Notes: a model not told the origin generated them from the sequence alone. A stretch of 64,000 nucleotides of DNA from Sediminitomix flava (GCF_003149185.1 NZ_QGDO01000001.1:310001-374000), one strand, 5' to 3'. Counted from the first letter of the stretch, positions 32,016-41,574 are shown. A program made the numbers and translations.

Positions 32016-32035
32016 TTTACAAACTCCCTACCAAA

Positions 32036-33325
32036 ATGATTGAAAGAATCTTTAAACTTTCGCAAAGAAATACAACTGTCACTAAAGAATTTGTAGGAGG
32101 ATTAACTACGTTCTTGACAATGGCTTATATCATCTTTGTCAATCCAAGCATCTTAGGAGACGCTGGAATGGACAAAGGTGCACTAATCACCGTTACGTGT
32201 CTTTCAGCATTTATCGGTACTATTTTAGTAGCTCTTAGAGCTAACCTACCTTTCGCAATGGCACCTGGAATGGGGCTAAATGCATTCTTTACTTACTCTC
32301 TTGTATTTGGTAAAGGCGTTAGCTGGGAAGTTGCACTTGGTGTAGTATTCCTTTCAGGTATTGTATTCGTTTTATTTACATTCATCGGTCTTCGTGAGAA
32401 AATCGTAAAAGCAATCCCAATTACACTACGTCTTTCTATGGCGGCAGGTATTGGTTTGTTTATTTCATTCATCGGGTTCAAAAACTTGGGAATGATCGTA
32501 GATAATCCAGCTACACTAGTTAGCTTAGGAGAATTCACTACGCCAGTTATTCTTGGTCTTGTAGGTTTGACTGTAACTGCAATCTTAGAAATCAAAGGTA
32601 TCAAAGGTGGTATTCTTTTAGGTATCTTGATCACTACTGTATTGGGTATGGTATTGGGAGAAGTTGCTCTTCCAGATAGTATTATCTCAACGCCTCCTTC
32701 AATTGAGCCAATCGCTTTCAAATTGGACATTATGGGTGCTTTGAAATGGTCTTTGATTGGCCCAATCTTCTCATTCATGTTCGTTGACCTTTTTGACTCT
32801 GTAGGTACAATCATCGCTTGTTCTTACGAAGCTAAAATGGTGAAGAAAGATGGTTCTATTGAAAAAGTAGGTGAAGTTCTTGAAGCAGATTCATTAGCTA
32901 CACTTCTAAGTGCAGTATTGGGTACTTCAACTACAACTACTTATATCGAGTCAGCTTCAGGTATTTCTGCTGGTGCTCGTACAGGTTTAGCTTCTATTTT
33001 CACTGCAGCATTCTTCTTGTTAGCAATGTTGTTTACACCAATCATCGGAATTGTACCAGCATTTGCTACAGCTCCAGCTTTGATTATTGTAGGTGTTTAT
33101 ATGTTCAAGAATGTTTCTAAAATCAACCTTGGAGATATTACAGAAGCAATTCCTGCATTCCTTACTATTTTCCTAATGCCATTAACTTACAGTATCAGTA
33201 ATGGTCTTAGCTTCGGTTTCATCTCATTTGTATTGGTGAAAGTAGTAGCAGGAAAAGGTAAAGAAGTTTCTCCAATTTTATGGGGAGTGGCTGTACTTTC
33301 AGCTCTTAACTTGATTGTAGGATAA
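32036..33325 (+). CDS. NCS2-family purine permease (PbuG/AzgA-like)
   Basis: I start this at the ATG at 32036 (429 residues); the longer frame would begin at a GTG inside the leader hairpin. The protein has about 12-14 membrane segments. Family signatures are GGLTTFLTMAYIIFVNP near the N-terminus, PFAMAPGMGLNAFF, the motif FVDLFDSVGT and STTTTYIESASGISAGARTGL. This subgroup carries adenine, guanine or hypoxanthine with protons. The upstream Tsx-like barrel could supply the outer-membrane step. A strong terminator follows. Confidence 0.93.
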   Translation: MIERIFKLSQRNTTVTKEFVGGLTTFLTMAYIIFVNPSILGDAGMDKGALITVTCLSAFIGTILVALRANLPFAMAPGMGLNAFFTYSLVFGKGVSWEVALGVVFLSGIVFVLFTFIGLREKIVKAIPITLRLSMAAGIGLFISFIGFKNLGMIVDNPATLVSLGEFTTPVILGLVGLTVTAILEIKGIKGGILLGILITTVLGMVLGEVALPDSIISTPPSIEPIAFKLDIMGALKWSLIGPIFSFMFVDLFDSVGTIIACSYEAKMVKKDGSIEKVGEVLEADSLATLLSAVLGTSTTTTYIESASGISAGARTGLASIFTAAFFLLAMLFTPIIGIVPAFATAPALIIVGVYMFKNVSKINLGDITEAIPAFLTIFLMPLTYSISNGLSFGFISFVLVKVVAGKGKEVSPILWGVAVLSALNLIVG

Positions 33326-33367
33326 TCTCTTTTCTGAAGAAAGAAAATATCTATCTATATATCTTCT

Positions 33368-33397
33368 AAAAGGCTAGCTCAATCGAGTTAGCCTTTT
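33368..33397 (+). terminator. Intrinsic terminator after the NCS2 permease
   Basis: The arms aaaaggctagctc (33368-33380) and gagttagcctttt (33385-33397) pair over 13 bp with one G-U and a 4-nt loop, followed by a T-tract. Confidence 0.92.
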
Positions 33398-33524
33398 TTA
33401 TTTTTAAAAATGACTAAAGCTCAAACCACCCTTATAATAAGATGAATTCGGACTTGTTTTTAATAATTTCAAATTCTTTTTCGGGAAATTGTGATAGTGT
33501 ATTTTTCAATCCTAATGAAATCCT

Positions 33525-33532
33525 TATTTTTG
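33525..33532 (+). promoter_or_regulatory. Bacteroidota-type -7 box upstream of DUF5606 gene
   Basis: TATTTTTG matches TAnnTTTG, 70 bp before the start codon. The -33 region is not clear. Confidence 0.45.
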
Positions 33533-33601
33533 TCCCTGCTTTGAACGTTAGATGATCAAATAGCACTTTAGAGTGGTATTAACGCATTAAATGATATAAT
33601 A

Positions 33602-34039
33602 ATGAATTTGAAAGATGTAGCGGCAATTGCCGGAAAACCAGGAATCTTCAAAATCTTGAAGCCTACTCGTAATGGAGTAATCGTTGAGACTATTGCTGAG
33701 AAAAAAATGAAATCAGTAGTAAATGCTACTCAACGTATTTCAGTTTTGAAAGAGATTTCTGTTTATGTAGAAGGAGAAGCTGAAGAGTCAGTGCCATTAG
33801 AAGATGTATTTGGTTTGATGAAAAAAGCTTGTGAAGGAGCTAAAGCTGATGTCAATACTTCTGATGCAGATGAACTTGCTGATTTCTTAGCATCAATTCT
33901 TCCTGCATATGACAGAGATAGAGTTTACACTTCTGACATCAAGAAACTTGTAAACTGGTACAACCTATTGGTAACTTACTACCCAGAAGCATTAGAAGCT
34001 GCTGAAGAAGAAGAGGATTCTGAAGAAGCTGCTGAATAA
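33602..34039 (+). CDS. DUF5606 protein
   Basis: A 145-residue cytoplasmic protein of a Bacteroidota-specific family. The N-terminal LKDVAAIAGKPGIFKIL and the central DRDRVYTSDIKKLVNWYNLL are the conserved parts. The N-terminal 60 residues are strand-rich, the middle is helical and the tail (residues about 128-145) is almost entirely Glu, Ala and Asp. Its wide conservation suggests a core role, but none is established. It is monocistronic, with its own box upstream and a very strong terminator downstream. Confidence 0.82.
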   Translation: MNLKDVAAIAGKPGIFKILKPTRNGVIVETIAEKKMKSVVNATQRISVLKEISVYVEGEAEESVPLEDVFGLMKKACEGAKADVNTSDADELADFLASILPAYDRDRVYTSDIKKLVNWYNLLVTYYPEALEAAEEEEDSEEAAE

Positions 34040-34057
34040 GCATTATCAATTCTATAG

Positions 34058-34098
34058 AAAATCCCATTTCTTATTCTAGAGATAAGAAATGGGATTTT
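34058..34098 (+). terminator. Strong intrinsic terminator, 16-bp perfect stem
   Basis: The arms at 34058-34073 and 34083-34098 are perfectly complementary around a 9-nt loop and run into a T-tract. It ends the DUF5606 transcript. Confidence 0.95.
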
Positions 34099-34194
34099 TT
34101 TATACTTTTTACTTTTTTCCCTTCAATCTTCCATCGGGAAATTTCCCTAGAAGATTCAGTGTTACTCAAAAAAACACCCTTTAATTCATCATTT

Positions 34195-35181
34195 ATGAAA
34201 GAAGTAACACTAGGTATAGATATAGGTGGTACAAATACCAAACTCGGGTTTGTAGACGAAAAAGGAAAAGTACATGGAGAATCATCAATTCCGACTTTTG
34301 CAGATCAATCCATAGACATTTTTCTTGAACGCTTAACTTCTCAAGTTGATCTATTAAAAAAAGAGATCAAAGAAAGTATGACTATTGTAGCAATTGGAAT
34401 TGGAGCTCCAAATGCTAATTTTCATAATGGAAAGATTGAAAAAGCGCCAAATCTAAAAGCTTGGGGTGACGATGTTCCTCTAGCCTATTTTGTCAATAAA
34501 GCACTTCACCTACCTGTTTACATCACAAATGATGCAAATGCTGCTGCTCTTGGGGAATTACAGTTTGGCGCAGCAAAAGGCTTAGATGATGTTATTGTCA
34601 TTACACTCGGTACAGGGCTCGGAAGTGGTATCATAGTGAATGGAGAACTTGCAACAGGTCATGATGGTTTTGCTGGTGAATTAGGTCACGTAAGTGTAAA
34701 ATTTGATGGTAGAATCTGTGGGTGTGGTAAAAAAGGCTGTTTAGAAACTTACGTTTCTGCAACAGGAATAAAAAGAACTGTATTCAAAATGCTTTGTGAA
34801 CATAATGGAAATAGTGTTTTATCCAATGTTGCATATGACGATCTGGATGCTGCTATGATTTCTGAAGCGGCCAATAATAGAGATGCTGTAGCATTAGAAG
34901 CTTTTGACTACACAGGAATGATCTTGGGGATTAAATTAGCAGATACCGTTGCTCACCTTAGTCCTGCTGCATTTATTCTTACAGGAGGATTGGCAAATGC
35001 TGGTCATTTAATTACTGAGCCAACTAAAAAATATATGGAACAGAATCTTATGCCAATCTTCAAAGGAAAAGTAAAAATCCTTACTTCTGGCATCAAAGAT
35101 GCAAATCCTGCAATTCTAGGTTCTGGAGCTTTAGCTTGGCAAGAATATAAAAAAAACACCCCTCCTAAAGTTGAGAAGTAA
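34195..35181 (+). CDS. ROK-family sugar kinase (glucokinase-like)
   Basis: I start at the ATG at 34195 (328 residues); the longer frame would need a GTG and adds residues before the first strand. The ATP-binding DIGGTNTKLG opens the protein. The catalytic Asp is in ITNDANAAALGE, and the ROK zinc signature CGCGKKGCLETYVSATG is complete. Members phosphorylate glucose, N-acetylmannosamine or other hexoses in the cytoplasm. No sugar-specific gene is adjacent, so the substrate is open; glucokinase is most likely. Confidence 0.88.
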   Translation: MKEVTLGIDIGGTNTKLGFVDEKGKVHGESSIPTFADQSIDIFLERLTSQVDLLKKEIKESMTIVAIGIGAPNANFHNGKIEKAPNLKAWGDDVPLAYFVNKALHLPVYITNDANAAALGELQFGAAKGLDDVIVITLGTGLGSGIIVNGELATGHDGFAGELGHVSVKFDGRICGCGKKGCLETYVSATGIKRTVFKMLCEHNGNSVLSNVAYDDLDAAMISEAANNRDAVALEAFDYTGMILGIKLADTVAHLSPAAFILTGGLANAGHLITEPTKKYMEQNLMPIFKGKVKILTSGIKDANPAILGSGALAWQEYKKNTPPKVEK

Positions 35182-35199
35182 AATCTCACACCTCAAAAT

Positions 35200-35238
35200 G
35201 AAACCCCAAAACTGCGATATTTCACAATTTTGGGGTTC
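35200..35238. terminator. Bidirectional terminator between ROK kinase and floA
   Basis: The arms gaaaccccaaaa (35200-35211) and ttttggggttc (35228-35238) form an 11-bp stem, with potential tails on both sides between convergent genes. Confidence 0.85.
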
Positions 35239-35268
35239 TTTATTTTCTAAGAATAAACGATGATATTA

Positions 35269-36267
35269 TTAGTCATCACTATCGTTATTCTTCTTTTTCG
35301 TTGTTGAAGTATCCGATTCTGCAATTGAATCTCTCATTGAAGTATCAGCCTCAATATTTTTCATTTTGTAATAATCCATGATTCCAAGATTACCACTTCT
35401 GAATGCTTCAGACATTGCTAAAGGAATCTCAGCTTCTGCCTCAATTACTTTTGCTCTTGCTTCTTGCGCTTTTGCTTTATTCTCTTGTTCTTCAGCTACG
35501 GCCATTGCTCTACGCTCTTCAGCCTTTGCTTCAGCAACTTTCAAGTCAGCTTGCGCTTGGTCTGTTTGAAGAGCAGCACCAATGTTTTTCCCTACATCTA
35601 TGTCTGCAATATCAATTGACAAGATTTCAAAAGCAGTTCCAGAATCCAATCCTTTACCCAAAACAAGTTTAGAAATACGATCTGGATTTTCAAGTACTTT
35701 TTTATGAGAATCAGAAGAACCGATTGAGGTTACAATACCTTCACCTACACGAGCTAAGATTGTATCTTCTCCAGCACCACCGACTAATTGTGCAATATTT
35801 GCACGAACAGTAACTCTGGCTTTAGCTACCAATTGAATACCATCTTGTGCAACTGCTGCAACAGGAGGCGTATTAATTACTCGAGGATTTACTGAAATTT
35901 GAACAGCTTCAAATACATCTCTACCAGCTAGGTCAATAGCAGCAGCTTGTTTAAAAGAAAGGTCAATATTTGCTTTATCAGCTGAAATTAGGGCCTTAAT
36001 TACCGACGGCACATGACCACCCGCAAGATAGTGAGTTTCCAAATCGGTAGTGGTTACAGCCAAACCAGCTTTGGTAGCCGTAATTAAAGAATTTACTATA
36101 ACTTTTGGCGGTACTTTACGGATTCGCATAAATACCAATTGAAGTAAACCAACCTTCACATTAGAAAACTGTGCTGTAATCCAAAGGTCAACAGGGATAA
36201 AATATAACAAAACAATTAAGGCAACTAACGCTCCTCCAATTGCTATCAGAATAGGTACCATTTCCAT
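35269..36267 (-). CDS. floA: Flotillin-like protein FloA
   Basis: A 332-residue membrane scaffold protein. An N-terminal hydrophobic segment (about residues 4-26) is followed by the FloA/YqfA-specific sequence [30 protein letters not shown]. It continues with an SPFH-like region and an Ala/Glu-rich helical stretch (about 230-285, many KAEE/AQEA repeats) that oligomerises. FloA organises functional membrane microdomains. The C-terminus is acidic and Ser/Thr-rich. It is monocistronic, with a shared terminator downstream. Confidence 0.93.
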   Translation of the reverse strand: MEMVPILIAIGGALVALIVLLYFIPVDLWITAQFSNVKVGLLQLVFMRIRKVPPKVIVNSLITATKAGLAVTTTDLETHYLAGGHVPSVIKALISADKANIDLSFKQAAAIDLAGRDVFEAVQISVNPRVINTPPVAAVAQDGIQLVAKARVTVRANIAQLVGGAGEDTILARVGEGIVTSIGSSDSHKKVLENPDRISKLVLGKGLDSGTAFEILSIDIADIDVGKNIGAALQTDQAQADLKVAEAKAEERRAMAVAEEQENKAKAQEARAKVIEAEAEIPLAMSEAFRSGNLGIMDYYKMKNIEADTSMRDSIAESDTSTTKKKNNDSDD

Positions 36268-36438
36268 ATACGACTCGTTTGCTTTTAAAAAATTGACATC
36301 TTAGAAAAAGTAAGTTAACTATGATTTGTTCAAATAAAAACTTAGTTAGGTCTTATTTTTAATCATCACACCCTCATTTACTTTTATTTAATACAACCAT
36401 CATCTCCTCTTTTCATCCAATTCTTCCTATATTAAAGA

Positions 36439-37362
36439 ATGATAGAAAACATCCTCACAGAAAAAATAAGTATTGGAATCTCTGCATGTATGGCTGGCTC
36501 TAAAGTTAGATACAATGCTAAAGGTTGGGATATGCTTGATGGATTGCAACGTGAAAAATCTGATTTTAGGTGGACGCCACTTTGCCCAGAAGTAATGAGT
36601 GGAATGGGAGTTCCTAGACCAACGATTAAACTTGTTGGTGGAAATGGAGATGACTTTTGGGAAGGCAAAGCAATCATCAAAAGTAAAAAAGGTGAAAACC
36701 TTTCTGAATCACTTCGCAACGCATCAGAAATGTGTCTACAAACATTAAGAAGTGCCGAAATCAATGCTTTCATTTACATGGAAGGCAGTCCAACTTGTGG
36801 GGTGAAGCGAACAACACTTAAAAATACTAGCTTAGGGAAACCGCCTGGTGTATTTGGCTCTTTATTGGTAAAAGAAGAATTTTTCTTAATCCCATCTCAA
36901 GAATTGCAAAGTCCTGTAAAATGGTGGGATGCAAAACGCAGACTTGTTGCATTTGTATGGCTTTGTAGGCAGGACCTTAATTCTGCAAAATCAGTATCTG
37001 AAATTTGGCATTATCTCAAATATCTTTGTCAAGAACTCAACGAAAAGAAAGCAAGAGCACTTGGTACATTAATCGCAGAACTGAATTCAGAATCTACTTT
37101 TGCCACTTTCGAACAAATCAAAATTGATATTCTGAAAATCCTTAGAGAACCTACAACTCTCCCTAAACTCAAAAATGCTCTTTGGAAAAACTACTCTTTT
37201 TTGAGAAAGAATAAAAACTTTGAAATTCCTGAAATTAATCCTCCTGAAACACTCCGTAATGTAACTACTTTTGTAAAAGAACTCATGATCGCAGAGAAAG
37301 AATCAAAACTAAAGGCACTACTATTAGGCTGTTCTCCCATCGTTTACAGGCCGTCTAGATAA
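36439..37362 (+). CDS. DUF523-DUF1722 two-domain protein
   Basis: A 307-residue cytoplasmic protein. Residues about 10-150 form a DUF523 domain with conserved cysteines in ISACMAGSKVRY, PLCPEVMSGMGVPR and MEGSPTCGV, which look like metal or cluster ligands. Residues about 170-295 match DUF1722 (YbgA-like), with KWWDAKRRLVAF near the junction. YbgA-like proteins often sit beside photolyases or thiol-metabolism genes; neither is present here. The last 8 bases overlap the convergent ion-channel gene. Function is unknown. Confidence 0.85.
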   Translation: MIENILTEKISIGISACMAGSKVRYNAKGWDMLDGLQREKSDFRWTPLCPEVMSGMGVPRPTIKLVGGNGDDFWEGKAIIKSKKGENLSESLRNASEMCLQTLRSAEINAFIYMEGSPTCGVKRTTLKNTSLGKPPGVFGSLLVKEEFFLIPSQELQSPVKWWDAKRRLVAFVWLCRQDLNSAKSVSEIWHYLKYLCQELNEKKARALGTLIAELNSESTFATFEQIKIDILKILREPTTLPKLKNALWKNYSFLRKNKNFEIPEINPPETLRNVTTFVKELMIAEKESKLKALLLGCSPIVYRPSR

Positions 37363-38425
37363 CTCCTAAAATCAAGGTTAGAGCTGTTGCTAGAATAATA
37401 ATGATAGGATACCAAACTTTGGCTTTCCCATCTATTTTTGCTGCAAATTCTACACCTTTCACATCGCCTTTGTGCTTCACTAAAATACTGTAAAATAGAG
37501 TACTAAAAATAAGTACTGTCGAAAACAAAATGTATTTATCTAACCTCGTTAAATAAGATATGACAGGCAATGAATTTGTAATCATGAAACGGTAAGCAAT
37601 CACAGTCAACATGGAAGTAATTGATACACTGACTCGATGCCCAATATCAGTTGCAGGTAACCAAAAAATGATACTTGCCATTAACATGATTAAAATCAGA
37701 GGAATAATAATGGTAAAAACATAATAGCCCAAATATCTCTTAGCCACAAAACTCAGACTTACAGATGCTACTCCAGGGCGACTAGGGATTATTTGTAAAT
37801 CATCTTTAAAGGCTTTATGACTTAATATTTTCCAATCGGCAATGGATGGTGTACGGGTAACATAGGCCAAAGAATCATTAATTATAAAACTAACATCATT
37901 GTGATTGTAACCAGCAGCAGCCATTGTGATTGTAAAAACCTGCTCATCCATCGGAAAATCATGTAACTTCAAGGGTTGAGAGAAATTCCCCCACACTCTT
38001 TGCCTGTAAGTCACAAGTCCATCCCGAGAAATTGACACTGTTTTTGGAAATGTACTCCATACTTTCTGCTGATTGGTAAGCTGAATTCTCGGATTCCAAA
38101 TACTATCCAAAGGTTGAATCATTACATCACCTTGATCATGTGCTAAACGAGTATCTCTCCATCTTAAAACGTAGAAGAAATTCACTGTAAAACTCTGATC
38201 TGAATCACTGATTTCGTCTATGTCAATAACTAACATTCCAACCTGTACATCTGTTGGTTTACCAGGGTTGGGGCTACCAGACTTTAGTTTACCTAGCTCA
38301 AACTTCTTTTTATTAATATCCTCTTGACCAAAACTTAAAAAAGATTGGCCAAAAAGAATCATAAAGAGAATAAGAATGAGAGCTTTAAATTTATGATTAA
38401 ATATGTTTCCCTTTAGTTTTATCAT
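37355..38425 (-). CDS. Prokaryotic pentameric ligand-gated ion channel
   Basis: A 356-residue Cys-loop-receptor homologue. A signal sequence (about residues 12-33) is followed by an extracellular/periplasmic beta-sandwich (about 55-225). The canonical loop is HDFPMDEQ (155-162), without the two cysteines that name the eukaryotic family. Four membrane helices follow: TM1 about 231-256, pore-lining TM2 about 264-287 (VSVSITSMLTVIAYRF), TM3 about 297-316 and TM4 about 338-356. The TM3-TM4 linker is short, as in GLIC and ELIC. The TM2 and TM2-TM3 segments resemble ELIC most. It should form a homopentameric channel; gating ligand and ion preference are unknown. Confidence 0.92.
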   Translation of the reverse strand: MIKLKGNIFNHKFKALILILFMILFGQSFLSFGQEDINKKKFELGKLKSGSPNPGKPTDVQVGMLVIDIDEISDSDQSFTVNFFYVLRWRDTRLAHDQGDVMIQPLDSIWNPRIQLTNQQKVWSTFPKTVSISRDGLVTYRQRVWGNFSQPLKLHDFPMDEQVFTITMAAAGYNHNDVSFIINDSLAYVTRTPSIADWKILSHKAFKDDLQIIPSRPGVASVSLSFVAKRYLGYYVFTIIIPLILIMLMASIIFWLPATDIGHRVSVSITSMLTVIAYRFMITNSLPVISYLTRLDKYILFSTVLIFSTLFYSILVKHKGDVKGVEFAAKIDGKAKVWYPIIIILATALTLILGVI

Positions 38426-38567
38426 TCTAAGTTAGCTTTTCGCATCATCGACTTTAGTCGCTAACATAGAATCGAATTCATGGCTTATAAAGTTCAGCAA
38501 AAGGTACAGTAGGATTAGTCTGCGTAATATTTTGAAAGAAAATACTTTTGAAGTGAGAATAAATAAA

Positions 38568-38605
38568 AAAGTCTACTCTAAATCTTAAGACCTAGAGTAG
38601 ACTTT
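38568..38605 (-). terminator. Terminator of the copper-receptor operon
   Basis: The arms aaagtctactcta (38568-38580) and tagagtagacttt (38593-38605) form a perfect 13-bp stem. The A-run at the left is a U-tract on the minus-strand RNA. Confidence 0.9.
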
Positions 38606-38630
38606 AATTTCTTTCAACTATCTCAAAAGA

Positions 38631-40628
38631 TTAGAAATAGTATGATAAACCCAAATGAATATTTCTACCCATTCTATTAATCCCTCCCCAATCAAGATGG
38701 TTACGGTAAGCTGTATCAGTAAGATTATCTATTCCTCCTTCTACCCTATAATTATTAGTTGCTAGTTTTCCTTCGAAGCCAATTCTCAGATTTATCAAAT
38801 GATAAGAAGACGTCGCTACTTCTCCTACATCAGTATTAATTTGGTTTTGAGTTGCAGCAAAAGTATAATCTAACTGAGTAAATAGATTCTCATGTCTAAA
38901 GAATAAAGTATTTTGAAGAGTAAATGGTTGAATAAACGGCAACGGCTCTCCATTCTCTAATTCTCCTTTTTGATAACTCGCTGTCACATTCCATTCTAAA
39001 GCCTTGATTGGTTTCCAAACTGAACCAAACTGTAAACCAGTCAGCATAGAATTCCCAATATTTTGATAGCTCTTTACCCCATTTGCACCAATCGTCATTC
39101 GGTCATAATCAGGTTCTATTACGCCCAAAATAGTATTTGACACCCAATAATTAAAAGCTTTCAAACTAAGGCTTAGACTTCTTTTCTGATAAGATAACTG
39201 AGATGAAAACTGAATCGCTCGCTCATTCTCTAAATCTGGATTACCGATATAATCAAAGCCATCAAAACTATTAAACAGGTAGAAACCATATAGCTCAGAA
39301 ACTGAAGACAGACGTTCATTTTTAGCTAAACTTAGATTTAAATTGAGATTTTCACTTAAATCAAGGCTTGTACCAATCAGTCCATTAATGATAAATCTGT
39401 GATCTACATCAGGAATCACGTAATTGAAGTTTTCAAACTGTCCTCTTCCCATTTCAGAGAGCATTTGTGTATGTGACAAATCAGCTCTCACATTCGCATA
39501 AAGCTCTAAACTTGGTGAAAAATGTAGTCTATCTTCCAAAAATAATCCAGAAACCGTTCTTCTTGTATCTGGCCAAGTCAGCATAAAAGAAGGTGGTGCA
39601 TTTTCAGGATACATAGTCATCTCGGCTCTTACTTCATTGGAATAGACATCTGCTCTCATATTCCAATGATGCTTTCCTTTCATGCCTTCTAATTCCAAGT
39701 AACTCCCGTATGTTGTACTCCAACCGGGCATATCCATATGAATGGCCACATCCTCTCGTTGAGTATCATCCATAATGTGCGTGATCTGATTGGCATAAAT
39801 TTTAGCTTCAAGTCTATCAATGATTGAATTGAGATTTTTTTGCTTATAGCCTACTCCAAAGATCTTTCCCGATGCTGTAGATACATCCATTGGTAATGCT
39901 GGATAACCAATATCCCAAGCCTCATCAAGAATAAAAGTAGCATTCCAAACTCCTTCACTCTTATTGATCAATGATGTTGAAATGGCATGATTAGTTTTAT
40001 TATACTGCGAATACTGGATTTCATTTCCATTCCCATCTGTATAATTTTCATGCATTCGCAAACTTCCAGAATACCTAATTTTCCATTTTTCAGTCTGATA
40101 GTTTAAAACGGCTTGATAATCTTGTCCACTGGTATTTGAGCTGTACTTTGAGCGCAAAGTACCCGAAAAAGGCTCAGCGGATGTAGGTATATCTTGAAGT
40201 TTCAAATCTAAGCTACCTCCAAGATTTGATCCTATTTTTTGAGAACCATGATCAGAATGAATGACTGCTTCAGATAAATTATTGATTTCAATGTAAGAAG
40301 TCACAGGATCCATTTTGTCTGTACAGGCTCCAAAAATGCGCATACCATCAATACTCACATTGATTTGCCCAGAAGATAAAGAGTTAATAATTGGTTCTTG
40401 GGCATAATTTCCCCTTCTGATCATTTGCATAGAAGGATGTTTTTCTAACATCCCTTCTACCATATCCATTTGCCCTTGTTGATGAAAAAGGATTTGAGTG
40501 TTCAAAGAGCTTTCAACTTCAATTTCATCTAAAAAATGAATATTTAAAGAATCTTCTTCTTGTGCAATAGAGACTTCAGACAGAAGTAAAACTGAAAAAA
40601 GGATCAATAATACTTTTCTCATATACAT
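38631..40628 (-). CDS. TonB-dependent receptor, OprC/NosA-like copper uptake candidate
   Basis: A 665-residue outer-membrane receptor with a signal peptide (cleavage near SIAQ, residue 23), a plug (about 35-145) and a 22-strand barrel ending LGLSYYF. The plug contains GACTDKMDPVTSY, in which C102 and M106 form a CxxxM pair, and a barrel loop contains THIMDD with H284-x-M286. These match the CxxxM and HxM copper-binding elements of Pseudomonas OprC. No N-terminal carboxypeptidase-like domain is present, unlike SusC proteins. Upstream on the same strand are a Met-rich lipoprotein and a small CNGKC membrane protein. Copper transport is a strong inference. The Met at residue 3 is an alternative start. 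Confidence 0.85.
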   Translation of the reverse strand: MYMRKVLLILFSVLLLSEVSIAQEEDSLNIHFLDEIEVESSLNTQILFHQQGQMDMVEGMLEKHPSMQMIRRGNYAQEPIINSLSSGQINVSIDGMRIFGACTDKMDPVTSYIEINNLSEAVIHSDHGSQKIGSNLGGSLDLKLQDIPTSAEPFSGTLRSKYSSNTSGQDYQAVLNYQTEKWKIRYSGSLRMHENYTDGNGNEIQYSQYNKTNHAISTSLINKSEGVWNATFILDEAWDIGYPALPMDVSTASGKIFGVGYKQKNLNSIIDRLEAKIYANQITHIMDDTQREDVAIHMDMPGWSTTYGSYLELEGMKGKHHWNMRADVYSNEVRAEMTMYPENAPPSFMLTWPDTRRTVSGLFLEDRLHFSPSLELYANVRADLSHTQMLSEMGRGQFENFNYVIPDVDHRFIINGLIGTSLDLSENLNLNLSLAKNERLSSVSELYGFYLFNSFDGFDYIGNPDLENERAIQFSSQLSYQKRSLSLSLKAFNYWVSNTILGVIEPDYDRMTIGANGVKSYQNIGNSMLTGLQFGSVWKPIKALEWNVTASYQKGELENGEPLPFIQPFTLQNTLFFRHENLFTQLDYTFAATQNQINTDVGEVATSSYHLINLRIGFEGKLATNNYRVEGGIDNLTDTAYRNHLDWGGINRMGRNIHLGLSYYF

Positions 40629-40647
40629 AGATTTTTCTGTAAAGAAT

Positions 40648-40674
40648 GAATGAGGACTTTAGCCGTCCTCATTC
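40648..40674 (-). other. Intra-operon hairpin between lipoprotein and receptor genes
   Basis: The arms gaatgaggac (40648-40657) and gtcctcattc (40665-40674) form a perfect 10-bp stem with a 7-nt loop. It could reduce read-through into, or stabilise, the receptor message. Confidence 0.75.
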
Positions 40675-40692
40675 TATATATTATAAAGTCTC

Positions 40693-41574
40693 TTAGAATT
40701 CTAAATAGAAAGAGTGATGTGATTCGTCCTCTAAACTATTTAGATATTCCATTTCATCAGAAGAAATTTTCAAATCGACTAACCAATCTCCTGTCATTGT
40801 GAAATTCAGAACTCCTTGGTAATACCCATCTTTAATTTCTGTAGGATTTTCATTTCCTGGAGAACCATGTCCCATAGAAGGCATTGTTGGTTTCCATTCA
40901 ACGTTTAGGTTTGTCAGAGGAGTAAATGTCATCATATCTTCCATTACGTGAGCTGTCAATACCACATCATTGCTTTTCACTGCGGGTTCTCCATCTACAA
41001 AGTAATAAGAGAAAATATATGTTTTATCTTCAAGTTTTCTTCTTATCACAGTTTGGTAAGTAGCATCTTCACCTTGATAAGTCGATTGCTTATCCATTAC
41101 TTCAATTTCAATTTCTACAGTAGATGAAATGTTTTGTGTTTCGTCTTCTACTTTCAAGTTCAATGTCCAGATACCCATATCTCCCATACTTGCCATTTGG
41201 AAGACAATTCCACCATAGTACAAATTATCATCACCAACAGTAGGCTGATCAACAGGTGCTGAATGCATCATCCCCATTTCAACCATATCCATCATTGGCA
41301 TAAGTTTAACTTTAGACGATGACAACAATTCATTTGTTTCAACATCATAAAGAGCCACAACAAACTTATTGTATCCTGCAAATAACTTCTCAGTAGCATA
41401 TATATGCGCTACAGCATTCAACTCTGATAGTTCCTCTGAAGCAATCATCTCATACATACTCATATCTGGAGTAGAATCATTATTTTCAGACTCATCTGTA
41501 CAAGAAAAGAATATTAAACTTACTAGGGCGAAAATTAGGGAATGAAGGATATTTGATTTTTTCATTATTCTCAT
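40693..41574 (-). CDS. Met-rich lipoprotein with YtkA/FixH-like domains
   Basis: A 293-residue lipoprotein; the signal peptide ends in SLIFFSC. The mature protein appears to hold two Ig-like YtkA/FixH-type modules. It has clusters of Met and His suited to copper binding: TPDMSMYEM, LMPMMDMVEMGMMHS and the second module's WKPTMPSMGHGSPG. The order in the operon (small CNGKC protein, this lipoprotein, TonB receptor) suggests that it captures or hands over copper at the outer membrane or periplasm. The family role is poorly defined. A Met at residue 4 is an alternative start. Confidence 0.75.
   Translation of the reverse strand: MRIMKKSNILHSLIFALVSLIFFSCTDESENNDSTPDMSMYEMIASEELSELNAVAHIYATEKLFAGYNKFVVALYDVETNELLSSSKVKLMPMMDMVEMGMMHSAPVDQPTVGDDNLYYGGIVFQMASMGDMGIWTLNLKVEDETQNISSTVEIEIEVMDKQSTYQGEDATYQTVIRRKLEDKTYIFSYYFVDGEPAVKSNDVVLTAHVMEDMMTFTPLTNLNVEWKPTMPSMGHGSPGNENPTEIKDGYYQGVLNFTMTGDWLVDLKISSDEMEYLNSLEDESHHSFYLEF

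Noticed and set aside
31894-32035. Purine riboswitch before the NCS2 permease
   Set aside because: Two stems exist, but not the three-way junction with kissing loops and conserved core expected of a purine riboswitch.
32293-32814. 173-codon minus-strand frame
   Set aside because: It is antisense to the NCS2 permease, whose motifs cover the whole stretch.
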